From Acetobacteraceae bacterium (GTDB lineage: Bacteria > Pseudomonadota > Alphaproteobacteria > Acetobacterales > Acetobacteraceae): a DNA stretch of 64,000 bases. Location of the stretch: NCBI GenBank assembly GCA_031291725.1, contig JARLIM010000026.1, forward strand, positions 1 to 64,000. Reading direction: 5' to 3'. The notes under the pieces are model-generated. The model saw only the letters and a program-made list of their open reading frames with translations. It made no database searches and was not told where the DNA came from. The position numbers were made by a program, and so were the translations under genes. How positions within the stretch are numbered: the first letter of the stretch is position 1; each line of letters begins with the position of its first letter. Positions 43,148-52,045 of the stretch are shown here, in pieces.

Positions 43148-44161
43148 ATGGCTGATCGTATTCGCTTGCGTTCGCGGCCGCTTGCCTGTGCTGTCGTCTT
43201 GCTGGCCAGCGTCGCCCTGTCCGCAACGGCACAGGCGCAAAGCAAGCACTACTCCTTTGGCTATGACCAACCGCACACCACCGGCTATGGCGTGGTGGGG
43301 GATGTGTTCAATGCCAAACTGATGGAACTCAGCCACGGCACCATGCAGATCGATCAGTTCCCCGGCGCGCAGCTCGGCCAGGAGCCACAGATGCTGCAAA
43401 AGATTCAAACCGGTGATATCGATTTTATCATCAGCTCCACCGCCAATGCGGCCACTGTCGCGCCCGAATCCGGCGTGCTGTCGCTGCATTACATCTTCAA
43501 ATCCGAAGCCCACATGATCAAGGCCCTCGCCAATCCCGCGCTGACCAAGGCGGTGGGGGCGATGTTCGCCGAGAAGGTGCACGGCGCGCATGTGATCACC
43601 ATGGCCACCCTTGGCCTGCGTGACATGTATGCCAAGAAGCCGATCCGCACGCTGGCGGATATGAAGGGCCTGAAAGTCCGCGTGCAGGCCACCGCCACCG
43701 AGGATGCCACCTTCCCGGTCTATGGCTCACAGACGGTGCACATGCCCTTCGGCAGCGTCTACACCTCGCTGCAAACCGGCGTGATGGACGTGGCGGAGAA
43801 CGGGGTGAACGTCTACCTCGCCAACAAACATTACGAAGTCGCCCCCGTGCTCAGCATGACCGAGCATGAGGCGAATTGCTCCGTTGTCTGGGTGTCGGAC
43901 AAATTGTGGAACAGCCTCACCGCCGAACAGCAGGGCTGGGTGCAGGCCGCCGCCGACGAGGTCGCCCGCGTAGAACCTGCCAAGGCGATCGAACTGGAGC
44001 ATGACAGTGCGGCCAAGTTGAAGAAGATTGGCGTGCAGGTGATCACCGACGTCAAGAAGGACGAATTCATCGCCGTCGCCAAACCATTGCAGGACAAGCT
44101 TGCCGCCGAGCTTGGCCCGAATGCGGTGAAGATTCTCGCCGTCGTGCGCGCCAGCGAATAA
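43148..44161 (+). CDS. dctP: TRAP transporter solute-binding protein (DctP)
   Basis: The 337-residue protein has a signal peptide ending ATAQA|QSK and a DctP-type fold, with FPGAQLGQEPQMLQKIQTGDID and the conserved ligand Arg region LKVRVQAT. GAGGGG stands 8 bases before the ATG at 43148. It starts a three-gene TRAP operon (DctP, DctQ, DctM). TRAP systems usually take up carboxylates using a sodium gradient. It is divergent from the molybdenum hydroxylase operon, sharing a 237-base spacer. Confidence 0.93.
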   Translation: MADRIRLRSRPLACAVVLLASVALSATAQAQSKHYSFGYDQPHTTGYGVVGDVFNAKLMELSHGTMQIDQFPGAQLGQEPQMLQKIQTGDIDFIISSTANAATVAPESGVLSLHYIFKSEAHMIKALANPALTKAVGAMFAEKVHGAHVITMATLGLRDMYAKKPIRTLADMKGLKVRVQATATEDATFPVYGSQTVHMPFGSVYTSLQTGVMDVAENGVNVYLANKHYEVAPVLSMTEHEANCSVVWVSDKLWNSLTAEQQGWVQAAADEVARVEPAKAIELEHDSAAKLKKIGVQVITDVKKDEFIAVAKPLQDKLAAELGPNAVKILAVVRASE

Positions 44162-44168
44162 GTCGGCC

Positions 44169-44705
44169 ATGACCGAGATTGTCCTCAAGCACGACCGCCA
44201 CCTCAAATGGCGGTCGCTGGACGGGGTGGAGCATGTGCTGATGATCCTGGGCGGGATCTGTCTGGCCTGCTTCACCACCTCCGTCTTCTTTGACGTGCTC
44301 ACCCGCCAACTCGGCCATCCCTGGCTGTGGTTGCAGGAAGTCACGTCTGCCTTCTTCACCTATGGCATCTTCATCGGCACCGCCGTTGCCACCCGCAGGC
44401 AGGACCATCTGCAACTCTCGGCCCTGACCGAGTTGATGCGTGGCCGGTGGCGCACCGGGTTCGAGACGATGAACCGCGTGGTCATCCTGGCGGTCGGTCT
44501 GGCGATGGTGGTGTTCGGGTGGCAGAATTTCCTGCACGGCTTCCAATCCTTTCGCATGCCGTCGATGCTGCCGATTGCCTATCTCTATTGGCCGATCCCG
44601 GTCTGCGGCGCGTTTGTGGTGCTGTTCAGCCTGGAACAGATCGTCAACGGCCTCAAACATGGCTACGAAGCCCAACGCTCCGGAGGCCATGACCATGGTG
44701 GCTGA
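44169..44705 (+). CDS. dctQ: TRAP transporter small permease (DctQ)
   Basis: The 178-residue protein has four membrane helices and the DctQ pattern WLQEVTSAFFTYGIFIGTAVATRRQDHL. It follows dctP by 7 bases and overlaps dctM by 11 bases. It is the small membrane subunit that joins DctM and helps recruit the binding protein. Confidence 0.93.
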   Translation: MTEIVLKHDRHLKWRSLDGVEHVLMILGGICLACFTTSVFFDVLTRQLGHPWLWLQEVTSAFFTYGIFIGTAVATRRQDHLQLSALTELMRGRWRTGFETMNRVVILAVGLAMVVFGWQNFLHGFQSFRMPSMLPIAYLYWPIPVCGAFVVLFSLEQIVNGLKHGYEAQRSGGHDHGG

Positions 44706-46032
44706 AAACGCCCTGATCCTGTCGATCATGACGGTGCTGTTTCTGCTGCTCGGCTATCTCGGCGTGCCGGTGGCGTTCAGCCTGATGGCGGGTGTGCTGG
44801 TGGGCACGGCGATGGTGCCGATCACCTTCCAATCCATGATGGGCCAATTGTTCAACGGCATCGATTCCGAAGCCTTGATGGCCATTCCGTTCTTCCTGCT
44901 GGTGGGCGAGTTGATGACATCGGCCAATGTCGTCATCCGCATCGCCGAACTCAGCCAAGCCCTGGTCGGCCATGTGCGCGGCGGCTTGGCGCAGGTGACG
45001 ACGGTGTTTTCGATGTTCTTCTCCGGCATGTCCGGCTCGTCCTCGGCCGACGTGGCGGTGCTGACGCGGACAATGGCCAGGCCGATGGCGGCCGAGGGCT
45101 ATTCGCCCGCCTTCGTCGCCGCCCTGATCGCTGCCGCCTCCACCATTGCCGCCCTGGTGCCGCCCTCGATCATGGCTGTGGTCTATGGGGCGATTGGCAA
45201 TGTCTCCATCGCCGGGCTGTTCCTGGGCGGCATCGTGCCGGGGTTGATGATCGGCTTCGGCCTGATGATCTATTGCTATTTCTTCGGCCCGGTCGGCTTC
45301 AAACGCCCGCGCGCCAGCTTCGGCCAATTGGGGCGCTCCTTCTCCAAGGCCGCCTTGCCGTTGATGATCCCGGTGATCCTTCTCGGCGGTATTTTGTCGG
45401 GCTGGTTCACGCCCACGGAAGCGGGCGTGATTGCCATTGTCTACATCATCGGCATCGTCATCCCGGTCCTGCGCCCTGGACATTTCAAATTCATGTGGCG
45501 CGATTTCGTCACCGCCGGCTTGGTGTTCTCCCTGCCGCTGATCACCATCGCCGCCGCCTCCGATTTCGGCTGGCTGCTCGCCTATCTGCGCGGGCCGCTG
45601 GTGGTGGCGGGCTGGATCGAGCATGTGGCGGGCACCGATCCGGTGGCGATCATGTTCGCCCTGGTGGTGGTGTTCACCGTGGTGGGGGATTTCATCGAGC
45701 CGATTCCGGCGATCATCATCTTCATGCCGGTGGTCAACCAACTCACCGATGCCGCCGACATCAAACCTGTCCATATGGGCGTGGTGCTGATCGTCACCCT
45801 GGCCTTCGGTCTGATCACCCCGCCTTATGGGCTGGCGCTGCTGATGGCGTCGAAATTCGTCGATGTGCGCTTTGCCGCGGCCTTGCGCGCCTCCATGCCA
45901 ATCTATGCGATCTTTTTCGTCACCATCGCCGTGTGCATCTTCTTCCCGGATCTGATCCTGTATCTGCCGAAATTGCTGTTTCCTGAATCAGTGGGCTGTT
46001 TCAAAGGGCCGAGTGGGTATATCTGTCCCTGA
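44695..46032 (+). CDS. dctM: TRAP transporter large permease (DctM)
   Basis: The 445-residue protein is the transporting subunit, with repeated hydrophobic helices and the family segments AIPFFLLVGELM, MSGSSSADVA and LVPPSIMAVVYG. The ATG at 44695 has GGAGG 8 bases upstream; the ATG at 44689 is too close to it. The C-terminal residues after the last helix (ESVGCFKGPSGYICP) are a short polar tail with two Cys, not general in the family. Confidence 0.93.
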   Translation: MVAENALILSIMTVLFLLLGYLGVPVAFSLMAGVLVGTAMVPITFQSMMGQLFNGIDSEALMAIPFFLLVGELMTSANVVIRIAELSQALVGHVRGGLAQVTTVFSMFFSGMSGSSSADVAVLTRTMARPMAAEGYSPAFVAALIAAASTIAALVPPSIMAVVYGAIGNVSIAGLFLGGIVPGLMIGFGLMIYCYFFGPVGFKRPRASFGQLGRSFSKAALPLMIPVILLGGILSGWFTPTEAGVIAIVYIIGIVIPVLRPGHFKFMWRDFVTAGLVFSLPLITIAAASDFGWLLAYLRGPLVVAGWIEHVAGTDPVAIMFALVVVFTVVGDFIEPIPAIIIFMPVVNQLTDAADIKPVHMGVVLIVTLAFGLITPPYGLALLMASKFVDVRFAAALRASMPIYAIFFVTIAVCIFFPDLILYLPKLLFPESVGCFKGPSGYICP

Positions 46033-46070
46033 GAGCGTTTGATAAAAAAGAAGGGGGGAAGAAAACCACC

Positions 46071-47072
46071 ATGAAACGTCGCACCCTGCTTGCCACACCC
46101 TTCGTGCTGGCGGCCGCCAATGGCGCGGCCCGTGCCGCCGTGCCGGAGATCCGCTTCGCACGGCAATTCTCGATGGGCTATTTGCAGTTCAACGTGATGG
46201 AGCATCAACAGCTCGTCGAGAAACACGCCGCCGCCCTTGGCCTGCCGGAGGTGAAAGTCAGCTGGGTCACCTTCAACGGCCCCGATGCGATGAACACCGC
46301 GCTGTTGTCGGACTCGGTGGATGTGGTCTCCGGCGGCATTCCCGGCTTGGTCACCTTCTGGGCGCGCACGGCGGGCACGTCACAGGAAGTGCGCGGCATC
46401 TCCGCTTTGTCCTCGCAGCCCTGCCTGCTCAACACCCGCAACGCCAAGCTGAAGACCATCGCCGATCTCAGCGCCTCGGACCGCATCGCCGTGCCGTCGA
46501 TCAAGGTGTCGATCCAGGCGGTCACGCTGCAAATGGCCACCGCCAAGCTGTTCGGAAAGGCCAATTACACCAAATACGACGATCTCACGATTGCGATGTC
46601 GCCACCGGATGCCACCATCGCCCTGTTGGGAGCCTCCAGCGAGATCGATTGCGCCTTCTCGGTGCCGCCCTATCAGGCGCAGCAATTGCAGAAGCCCGAC
46701 GTGCACACGCTGCTGAATTCCTTCGACGTCGCCGGCCCGCATTCCTTCACCCTCGCCTGGGGCAAGGCGAAATTCCGCCACGACAACCCCCTGCTCTACA
46801 AGGCGTTGATGCTGGCGTTGCAGGAGGCCACCGATATCGTCAACGCCGACAAGCGTGCGGCGGCGGCGTTGTGGCTGGAAGACACCCATTCCAAACTGCC
46901 GCTCGATCTGGTCACAAGCATCGTCTCCGGTCCGCAGGTGAACTGGACGATGACGCCGCAGGGCACGATGAACTACGCCAATTTCATGCACGACGCCGGC
47001 AGCGTGAAAATCGCCCCGAAATCCTGGCAGGACATGTTCTTCCCGGAAGTGGCGGGTTTGGCGGGGAGCTAA
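46071..47072 (+). CDS. NMT1/SsuA-like substrate-binding protein, orphan
   Basis: The 333-residue protein has a signal peptide (MKRRTLLATPFVLAAANGA, cleavage near ARAA) and an NMT1/THI5-type periplasmic fold, with MNTALLSDSVDVVSGGIPGL in the first lobe. It follows dctM by 38 bases on the same strand but is of the ABC type, and no permease or ATPase is adjacent. It may serve the ATPase-less importer at 38067-40574 or share components encoded elsewhere. GGGGGG precedes the start at about 46054-46059. Confidence 0.88.
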   Translation: MKRRTLLATPFVLAAANGAARAAVPEIRFARQFSMGYLQFNVMEHQQLVEKHAAALGLPEVKVSWVTFNGPDAMNTALLSDSVDVVSGGIPGLVTFWARTAGTSQEVRGISALSSQPCLLNTRNAKLKTIADLSASDRIAVPSIKVSIQAVTLQMATAKLFGKANYTKYDDLTIAMSPPDATIALLGASSEIDCAFSVPPYQAQQLQKPDVHTLLNSFDVAGPHSFTLAWGKAKFRHDNPLLYKALMLALQEATDIVNADKRAAAALWLEDTHSKLPLDLVTSIVSGPQVNWTMTPQGTMNYANFMHDAGSVKIAPKSWQDMFFPEVAGLAGS

Positions 47073-47097
47073 GGCGCTATGACTGAGGGGTGACCCC

Positions 47098-47149
47098 ACA
47101 TCCCCCCGTCATGGCGCGCAGCGTTGCCGCAGTGACGGGTGGGGGATGT
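47098..47149. repeat. Dispersed palindromic repeat between convergent genes
   Basis: ACATCCCCC and GTCA pair with TGAC and GGGGGATGT across the centre TGGCGCGCAGCG, giving a long hairpin with a three-base bulge. It fills the 76-base gap between the convergent NMT1-like gene and lolD and belongs to the same GTCATGGCGCGC repeat family as 9143 and 49126. It could act as a bidirectional terminator. Confidence 0.65.
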
Positions 47150-47829
47150 CAGGGTAAAACCGACATCCCGCCATCCCGCAGCGTCAACCGCCGATCCATC
47201 CGCGCGGCCAACTCCGGGTTGTGGGTGGCGATCAAGGCCGCAACGCCCTGATCGCGCACAATCTGCAACAGCTCGCCGAACACCCGATCCGCCGTTGCCA
47301 CATCCAGATTGCCCGTCGGCTCATCGGCCAGCAACACGCCCGGCCTGTTGGCCAAGGCGCGGGCAATCGCCACGCGCTGCTGCTCGCCGCCCGACAGCTT
47401 GCCCGGATAATGCGCCGCCCGTGCGCTCAGCCCGAACCCGCTGAGCAGCGACAAGGCCCGCGCATGCGCCTCGGCCCGGCTCTTGCCCGCGATGATCAGC
47501 GGCATCGCCACGTTCTCCAACGCGGTGAATTCCGCCAGCAAATGATGGAACTGATAGACGAAGCCAATCCGGTCCCGCCGGATCGCCGTGCGCGCGGCAT
47601 CCGGCAATCGGCCGGCGTCACGCCCATCGATCAGCACCGCGCCGCCATCGGGCTTGTCCAGCAGGCCGGCCAGATGCAGCAACGTCGATTTCCCGCTGCC
47701 GGAGGGGGCGACGAGGGCGGTGATCTCACCGGGCTTCAACACCAAATCCACCCCGCGCAGCACCGGCAAATCGCCCGCCGCGGAGCGATAAATGCGCACC
47801 ACACGCCTGAGTTCCAACGGCTCACTCAT
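47149..47829 (-). CDS. lolD: Lipoprotein-releasing ABC ATPase LolD
   Basis: The 226-residue ATPase has Walker [10 protein letters not shown], the MacB/LolD-type signature [15 protein letters not shown] and Walker [12 protein letters not shown]. It pairs with the LolC/E membrane protein whose gene it overlaps by 8 bases. The complex extracts lipoproteins from the inner membrane for transfer to LolA. The ATG at 47829 gives the normal length. Confidence 0.95.
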   Translation of the reverse strand: MSEPLELRRVVRIYRSAAGDLPVLRGVDLVLKPGEITALVAPSGSGKSTLLHLAGLLDKPDGGAVLIDGRDAGRLPDAARTAIRRDRIGFVYQFHHLLAEFTALENVAMPLIIAGKSRAEAHARALSLLSGFGLSARAAHYPGKLSGGEQQRVAIARALANRPGVLLADEPTGNLDVATADRVFGELLQIVRDQGVAALIATHNPELAARMDRRLTLRDGGMSVLP

Positions 47830-49075
47830 TGCGCAACGCCTCCACCGGATCGGTCTTGGCCGCTTTCCAGCTTGGATAAATGGTTGCCAACAGCGAGATG
47901 CCGATGGCCAGCCCCACCACCTGCGCCACCTCGCCCCATTGCAGCACGGCGGGCAGGCGGGAGAGGAAGTAAACCTCCGGGTTGAACAGATTGGTGCCCG
48001 ACAGGCTCTCAATCCAATGCCGGATCGTCTCGATGTTGCGGCAGAACACCACGCCGAGCAGCGTTCCCGCCAGCGTGCCGAACACCCCCACAAATGCACC
48101 GCACATCAAAAAGATCCGTAAAATCGAACCGGACGACGCCCCCAGCGTGCGCAACACCGCGATGTCGCGCGTCTTGTCCTTCACCAGCATGATCAGGGAC
48201 GAGATGATGTTGAAGGCGGCGACGATGATGATCAGCGTCAGGATCAGAAACATCACGTTCCGCTCCACCTCGACGGCGGCGAAGAAGGCGTTGTTGTTCT
48301 GCGTCCAGTCCACCACCCGGATCGGCTGATCGCCGAGGGCCTTGCGGATATCGCGGCCGAATTCGGTGGCGCGGTCGGGGTCGGTGGTTTTCACCTCGAT
48401 CTGCGTCACCTGATTGGGCATGCGGAACAGCAGCTGTGCGGCTTCACGCGGCATGAACACAAAGCTGGTATCGGCCTCGTTGAACCCCACCTGGAACACC
48501 GCCACCACGGTGTAGGACCGTCCACGCGGAATCGCCCCGAACGGGGTGGCCGTCATATCCGGCGCATATACCTGCAACCGGGAGCCCACGCGCAACCCGG
48601 TGCGATTGGCCAATCCCACACCGATGACAACCGCATCGTCACCTTTGAAATTATCCAGCGAGCCGTCGAGAATATTGCCCGAAACCAGCTTCAGCCCGCG
48701 CAGATCGTCCTGCGACAGGCCGCGCACCAACCCCGCGCTGTAATTGCCGCCCTGCTCCGGCTTCAACCCGGCCGGACGATCCACCACCGGGGTGGCACTC
48801 GTCACGCCCTTGATCTGCTTGATCCGGGCGGCGAGGTCGTCATAGCCGGTCATGCCGGTGGTGGTGGAATACACCCCCAGATCGCCATTCAGCCCGAGAA
48901 TTTTGCCCAGCAATTCCTGCCGGAAGCCGTTCATGACGGACATCACAATGATCAGCGTCGCCACACCCAGCATGATGCCGAGCAGGGAGAACACCGCAAT
49001 GATGGATACAAACCGCTCGCCCTTGCGGGAGCGAAGGTATCGGCCAGCAATCTGGCGCTCGAAGGGTCCGAACAT
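47822..49075 (-). CDS. lolC: Lipoprotein-releasing system membrane protein LolC/LolE
   Basis: The 417-residue protein has four membrane helices in the FtsX/LolC layout: [25 protein letters not shown] with the first helix at the N-terminus, a periplasmic domain of about 200 residues, and three C-terminal helices ([19 protein letters not shown] and following). A single LolC/E gene is present, as in Alphaproteobacteria that use a homodimer. It lies immediately upstream of lolD. The ATG at 49075 matches the family start MFGPFE; the ribosome-binding site is weak. Confidence 0.94.
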   Translation of the reverse strand: MFGPFERQIAGRYLRSRKGERFVSIIAVFSLLGIMLGVATLIIVMSVMNGFRQELLGKILGLNGDLGVYSTTTGMTGYDDLAARIKQIKGVTSATPVVDRPAGLKPEQGGNYSAGLVRGLSQDDLRGLKLVSGNILDGSLDNFKGDDAVVIGVGLANRTGLRVGSRLQVYAPDMTATPFGAIPRGRSYTVVAVFQVGFNEADTSFVFMPREAAQLLFRMPNQVTQIEVKTTDPDRATEFGRDIRKALGDQPIRVVDWTQNNNAFFAAVEVERNVMFLILTLIIIVAAFNIISSLIMLVKDKTRDIAVLRTLGASSGSILRIFLMCGAFVGVFGTLAGTLLGVVFCRNIETIRHWIESLSGTNLFNPEVYFLSRLPAVLQWGEVAQVVGLAIGISLLATIYPSWKAAKTDPVEALRNE

Positions 49076-49082
49076 GGTGGGG

Positions 49083-49838
49083 TTATAGTCGTATTGCCTC
49101 ACCGGCGAAACCCGCCTGCCCCCCTGTCATCGCCCCAATCGCCATGGCGCGCGCGGCGTTGCAATCCAAGGATGCCGCCATCGATTCCCCGATGGCCACA
49201 GAGCCTGAGCCCCCTCGCCATGGCGATGACTGCTCCACGCCCCGCAACGCACCCATTTCAATAATTACCCGGAACGATAAGATCGCAACTTCGCGCGGCG
49301 TGCGCAGCACATTTGTTGAATATCTGTCCCGCCACAGCCGGATGGCCAGACCGCGTGAGGTTGGCAGCCGCATTGGCGGCCGTTGCGCACACGCTGTCAC
49401 CGAGGTCGTCGAGGCGGTCGATTCCATCGCGAACGCCCGGCGCACAGGCGGCCAACGCCGCGCCACCGGAGTCGCGGGTGGCAAGTCTGCTTGATCCTGC
49501 GATCCAAACCCGTTCGCCCGCTGATCACGCGGTTGCGCCAGCCAGCCGGATTGCGGCGCTTTCGATACGGCAGGCTGAGATTCACCGAAAGCCTGCCCGC
49601 GCGCAATCATCACCGGCTTCATCTCCGGCCACACATACCCAGACCGCAGAAGCTGGAGCATACGCTCGATCTGCGTGGCGATCTGCCCGAACCATTGTGC
49701 CAGCAGGCGACCCAGCAGCCACGCCAGCACGGCATTCAACACCCATCCCCCCTCCGCCGCACGCATCCCGCGCAACACCATCTGCATATCGGCAGTGATG
49801 TCAGGCTCAGGACGGTTGTGGGCGTGGTTGCGTTTCAT
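49083..49838 (-). CDS. Hypothetical protein, probably degraded towards its C-terminus
   Basis: The function is not recognised. The first 70 residues look like a real conserved protein, with GMRAAEGGWVLNAVLAWLLGRL as a helical or membrane-associated segment and IATQIERMLQLLRSG after it, and codon use in that part fits the neighbours. Beyond about residue 100 the composition becomes low-information, and the last 35 codons or more run through a palindromic repeat (49126-49230). This suggests a frameshift or repeat insertion extended or replaced the original end. The ATG at 49838 has AAGAG upstream. It lies between proS and lolC on the same strand. Confidence 0.45.
   Translation of the reverse strand: MKRNHAHNRPEPDITADMQMVLRGMRAAEGGWVLNAVLAWLLGRLLAQWFGQIATQIERMLQLLRSGYVWPEMKPVMIARGQAFGESQPAVSKAPQSGWLAQPRDQRANGFGSQDQADLPPATPVARRWPPVRRAFAMESTASTTSVTACAQRPPMRLPTSRGLAIRLWRDRYSTNVLRTPREVAILSFRVIIEMGALRGVEQSSPWRGGSGSVAIGESMAASLDCNAARAMAIGAMTGGQAGFAGEAIRL
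49126..49230. repeat. Dispersed palindromic repeat overlapping a hypothetical gene end
   Basis: Outer arms GTCATCG (49126-49132) and CGATGAC (49224-49230) enclose further complementary segments around ATCGCCATGGCG and CGCCATGGCGAT and the repeat mark GGCGTTGCAATCCA. It matches the family at 13912, 32325 and 47098 in organisation and length. Confidence 0.55.
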
Positions 49839-49983
49839 GGCTCTTGTCACACCACATCAGGTGGCGTGAGGCAAATCAAAAGAACATAACAAGAACGTCA
49901 ACGGCCATCTGTCGCGCTCTGCCGTTCCGACGCACCGCCGATCCGGCATCGCGGGCCAAACGCAGCGCTTGGCCACGCCGCCA

Positions 49984-51294
49984 TCATCCGATGCGGGCCA
50001 AAGCATCCTCCAGCGACACCTCAACCTTCTCCCCCGTCGAACGCCGCTTCAATTCCACCACGCCGGTCTTCGCCCCACGCGGGCCGACCACGATCTGCCA
50101 GGGATGGCCCATCAGATCGGCATCGGCGAATTTCGCCCCGGCCCGCTCATCGCGATCATCCAGCAGCGCCTGCCCCTTGAAGGCCGCATAGGCCTGCTCG
50201 GCCATCGCATCGCACGCCGCATCGCCCGGCTTGAGGTTGATGATCACCGCCGGGAACGGCGCCACGCTGTCCGGCCAGATGATCCCGGCATCGTCGTGGA
50301 ACGCCTCGATGATCGCCCCCACCAGACGCGACACGCCCACGCCGTAACTGCCCATATGCGGCACCAATTGGCCGCCATCCTGGCCTGCCACCTTCAGCCC
50401 CATCGGCTCGGAATATTTGGTGCCGAAATAGAAGATGTGGCCAACCTCGATGCCACGGCCTTCACGGCGACGGGCTTCCGGCACCTCGGCCCAGGCCGCC
50501 TCGTCGTGCTTCTCATCGGTGGCGGCATAGGATCCGGTGGCGGTCTGGAAGAAATTCTCCAGATCGGCCGGGTCATGCGCGTTGAAGTTCGACTTTTCCC
50601 AGTCGATATCCTCGAACGCCGCGTCATAGAACACGCCGCTCTCGCCGGTGGGGGCAAGCACGATGAACTCATGGCTCAGATTGCCGCCGATCGGGCCGGT
50701 ATCGGCCACCATCGGAATCGCCTTCAGCCCCAGGCGTTGGAAGGTGCGCATATAGGCCAGCATCTGCTTGCGATAGCTGACAACCGCGCCCTCATAATCC
50801 AGATCGAAGGAATAGGCGTCCTTCATCAGGAACTCGCGCCCACGCATCACGCCAAAACGCGGGCGCACCTCATCGCGGAATTTCCACTGAATGTGGAACA
50901 GGCATTGCGGCAGATCGCGATAGGATTTGATCGATTGACGCACCAGATCGGTCAGCATTTCCTCATTCGTCGGCCCATAGAGCAATTCGCGGCCATGGCG
51001 GTCGGTGATGCGCAGCATTTCCGGGCCATAGGCGTCATAGCGGCCGGATTGCTTCCACAATTCCGAGGATTGCACCGTCGGCATCAGCATTTCCTGCGCG
51101 CCGATATTGGCCTGCTCCTCCGAGACGATGCGGGAGATGTTCTGCAACACCTTCCAGCCCGCCGGCAGCCAGGCATAGATGCCCGACGAGGTTTGCCGCA
51201 CAAGGCCCGCGCGCAGCATCAGCCGGTGCGAGGCAATCTGCGCTTCGGCGGGGGTTTCTTTCAACGTGGGAATCAGACTGCGGGAGAGACGCAT
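49984..51294 (-). CDS. proS: Prolyl-tRNA synthetase (short alphaproteobacterial type)
   Basis: The 436-residue protein is a class II synthetase: motif 1 region with [13 protein letters not shown], motif 2 in [25 protein letters not shown], motif 3 in [13 protein letters not shown], and a C-terminal anticodon-binding domain from about 335. It lacks the 180-residue editing insertion of the E. coli enzyme, as is usual in Alphaproteobacteria, so proofreading of alanyl-tRNA(Pro) must rely on other proteins. The start at 51294 gives the standard N-terminus [10 protein letters not shown]. Confidence 0.95.
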   Translation of the reverse strand: MRLSRSLIPTLKETPAEAQIASHRLMLRAGLVRQTSSGIYAWLPAGWKVLQNISRIVSEEQANIGAQEMLMPTVQSSELWKQSGRYDAYGPEMLRITDRHGRELLYGPTNEEMLTDLVRQSIKSYRDLPQCLFHIQWKFRDEVRPRFGVMRGREFLMKDAYSFDLDYEGAVVSYRKQMLAYMRTFQRLGLKAIPMVADTGPIGGNLSHEFIVLAPTGESGVFYDAAFEDIDWEKSNFNAHDPADLENFFQTATGSYAATDEKHDEAAWAEVPEARRREGRGIEVGHIFYFGTKYSEPMGLKVAGQDGGQLVPHMGSYGVGVSRLVGAIIEAFHDDAGIIWPDSVAPFPAVIINLKPGDAACDAMAEQAYAAFKGQALLDDRDERAGAKFADADLMGHPWQIVVGPRGAKTGVVELKRRSTGEKVEVSLEDALARIG

Positions 51295-51550
51295 CGCGTT
51301 TGGGTCCAGTTACGGCAAAAATTCGGTGAGCGGACCATAAAGCGCCACCCGCGCCCACACCAGCCTACGCAGACGCAGGCAAACCTGCGGGAATGGCGGA
51401 TCAATATGCAGCCATACGCAACAGAGTGTCAGCTGCTTTTGACAAGCCGACAATTATTGTGCGCTGCGATATATTTCCACGAAATAAAAAGACCAAAAAA
51501 TTCAAAATGCGGCATTAAATCCCGTGACAGGTGGCGCGGGACATTGTAAC

Positions 51551-51586
51551 AAAAAAAGGCCCGCGTGCCTCTAGGCACCGCGGGCC
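51551..51586 (-). terminator. Intrinsic terminator upstream of proS
   Basis: On the minus strand a stem of 12 bp with one bulged base (GGCCCGCGGTGCC against GGCACGCGGGCC, loop TAGA) is followed by seven T residues. It would end transcripts from the nuo-birA-coaX-rnj-DUF1467 direction, or from a small RNA in the interval, before they reach proS. Confidence 0.85.
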
Positions 51587-51733
51587 AAGTTTAGGGAGGA
51601 AACGCCAGTCACACGGCAGGAGAGGCCACGGCCATCTCCTGGGTGTAAGATTGCCTGTTTCTTAATCGTGCCGTCCACGAGAAAACAAACAATCTCGGCA
51701 CATTTTTAGCGTAATGAAGTTAAGATTGCGTAA

Positions 51734-51761
51734 ACGGCAGGCAATTCATTTTGCCTGCCGT
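51734..51761 (-). terminator. Perfect 11-bp hairpin just after DUF1467 gene
   Basis: ACGGCAGGCAA and TTGCCTGCCGT pair perfectly around a 6-base loop, starting 8 bases after the DUF1467 stop codon. Only three T residues follow on the minus strand, so termination is probably partial, or the hairpin protects the transcript end. Confidence 0.6.
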
Positions 51762-51769
51762 GCAATTGC

Positions 51770-52042
51770 CTACCGATCGGGCATTGCCAGCCAGCCGGTC
51801 CGAAAACTCACCCAACCCTGATTCTGCACGACGATGAAAATGGCCCAAATGATGGCCGCGACCAACGTCGTCCACAGCAGCTTGCGCCCCATGCGCGGCG
51901 CTTCGGGCGCGCCACGCCAGCCCGTGGCGGCATCGGGCTCGGCCACCGGCTTGGTGCCGAAAGGCAGCACGGCAAACAGCGTGATCCACCAGATCAACAC
52001 ATAGAGAACCAGCGCCAGAAACCAGTTGAGACCGAAGATCAT
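51770..52042 (-). CDS. DUF1467 small membrane protein
   Basis: The 90-residue protein has two membrane helices (FGLNWFLALVLYVLIWWITL and LLWTTLVAAIIWAIFIVVQ) and the DUF1467 mark TLFAVLPFGTKP between them, with PRMGRK before helix 2. It follows the RNase J gene by 3 bases, a conserved arrangement in Alphaproteobacteria. The role is unknown. Confidence 0.88.
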   Translation of the reverse strand: MIFGLNWFLALVLYVLIWWITLFAVLPFGTKPVAEPDAATGWRGAPEAPRMGRKLLWTTLVAAIIWAIFIVVQNQGWVSFRTGWLAMPDR

Positions 52043-52045
52043 CGC

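Larger units (their letters stand above)
51295..51769. other. Gene-free, highly structured interval between proS and DUF1467 gene
   Basis: No protein gene is seen in these 475 bases. The right part, 51551-51761, holds four hairpins in about 210 bases: 51734-51761 (perfect 11 bp), 51668-51701 (about 9 pairs with a bulge), 51618-51640 (about 10 pairs), and the terminator at 51551-51586. The left part, 51295-51550, is AT-richer and carries the proS promoter. The density of hairpins ending in an intrinsic terminator on the minus strand is what a small RNA gene or a structured 3' UTR would look like. No match to SRP RNA, tmRNA or 6S RNA was recognised. Confidence 0.5.

Noticed and set aside
51295-51769. 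SRP RNA, tmRNA or 6S RNA in the proS-DUF1467 interval
   Set aside because: No GGAAGGAAGCAGCC-type SRP core, no tRNA-like tmRNA ends and no clear 6S-type long bulged hairpin could be found.
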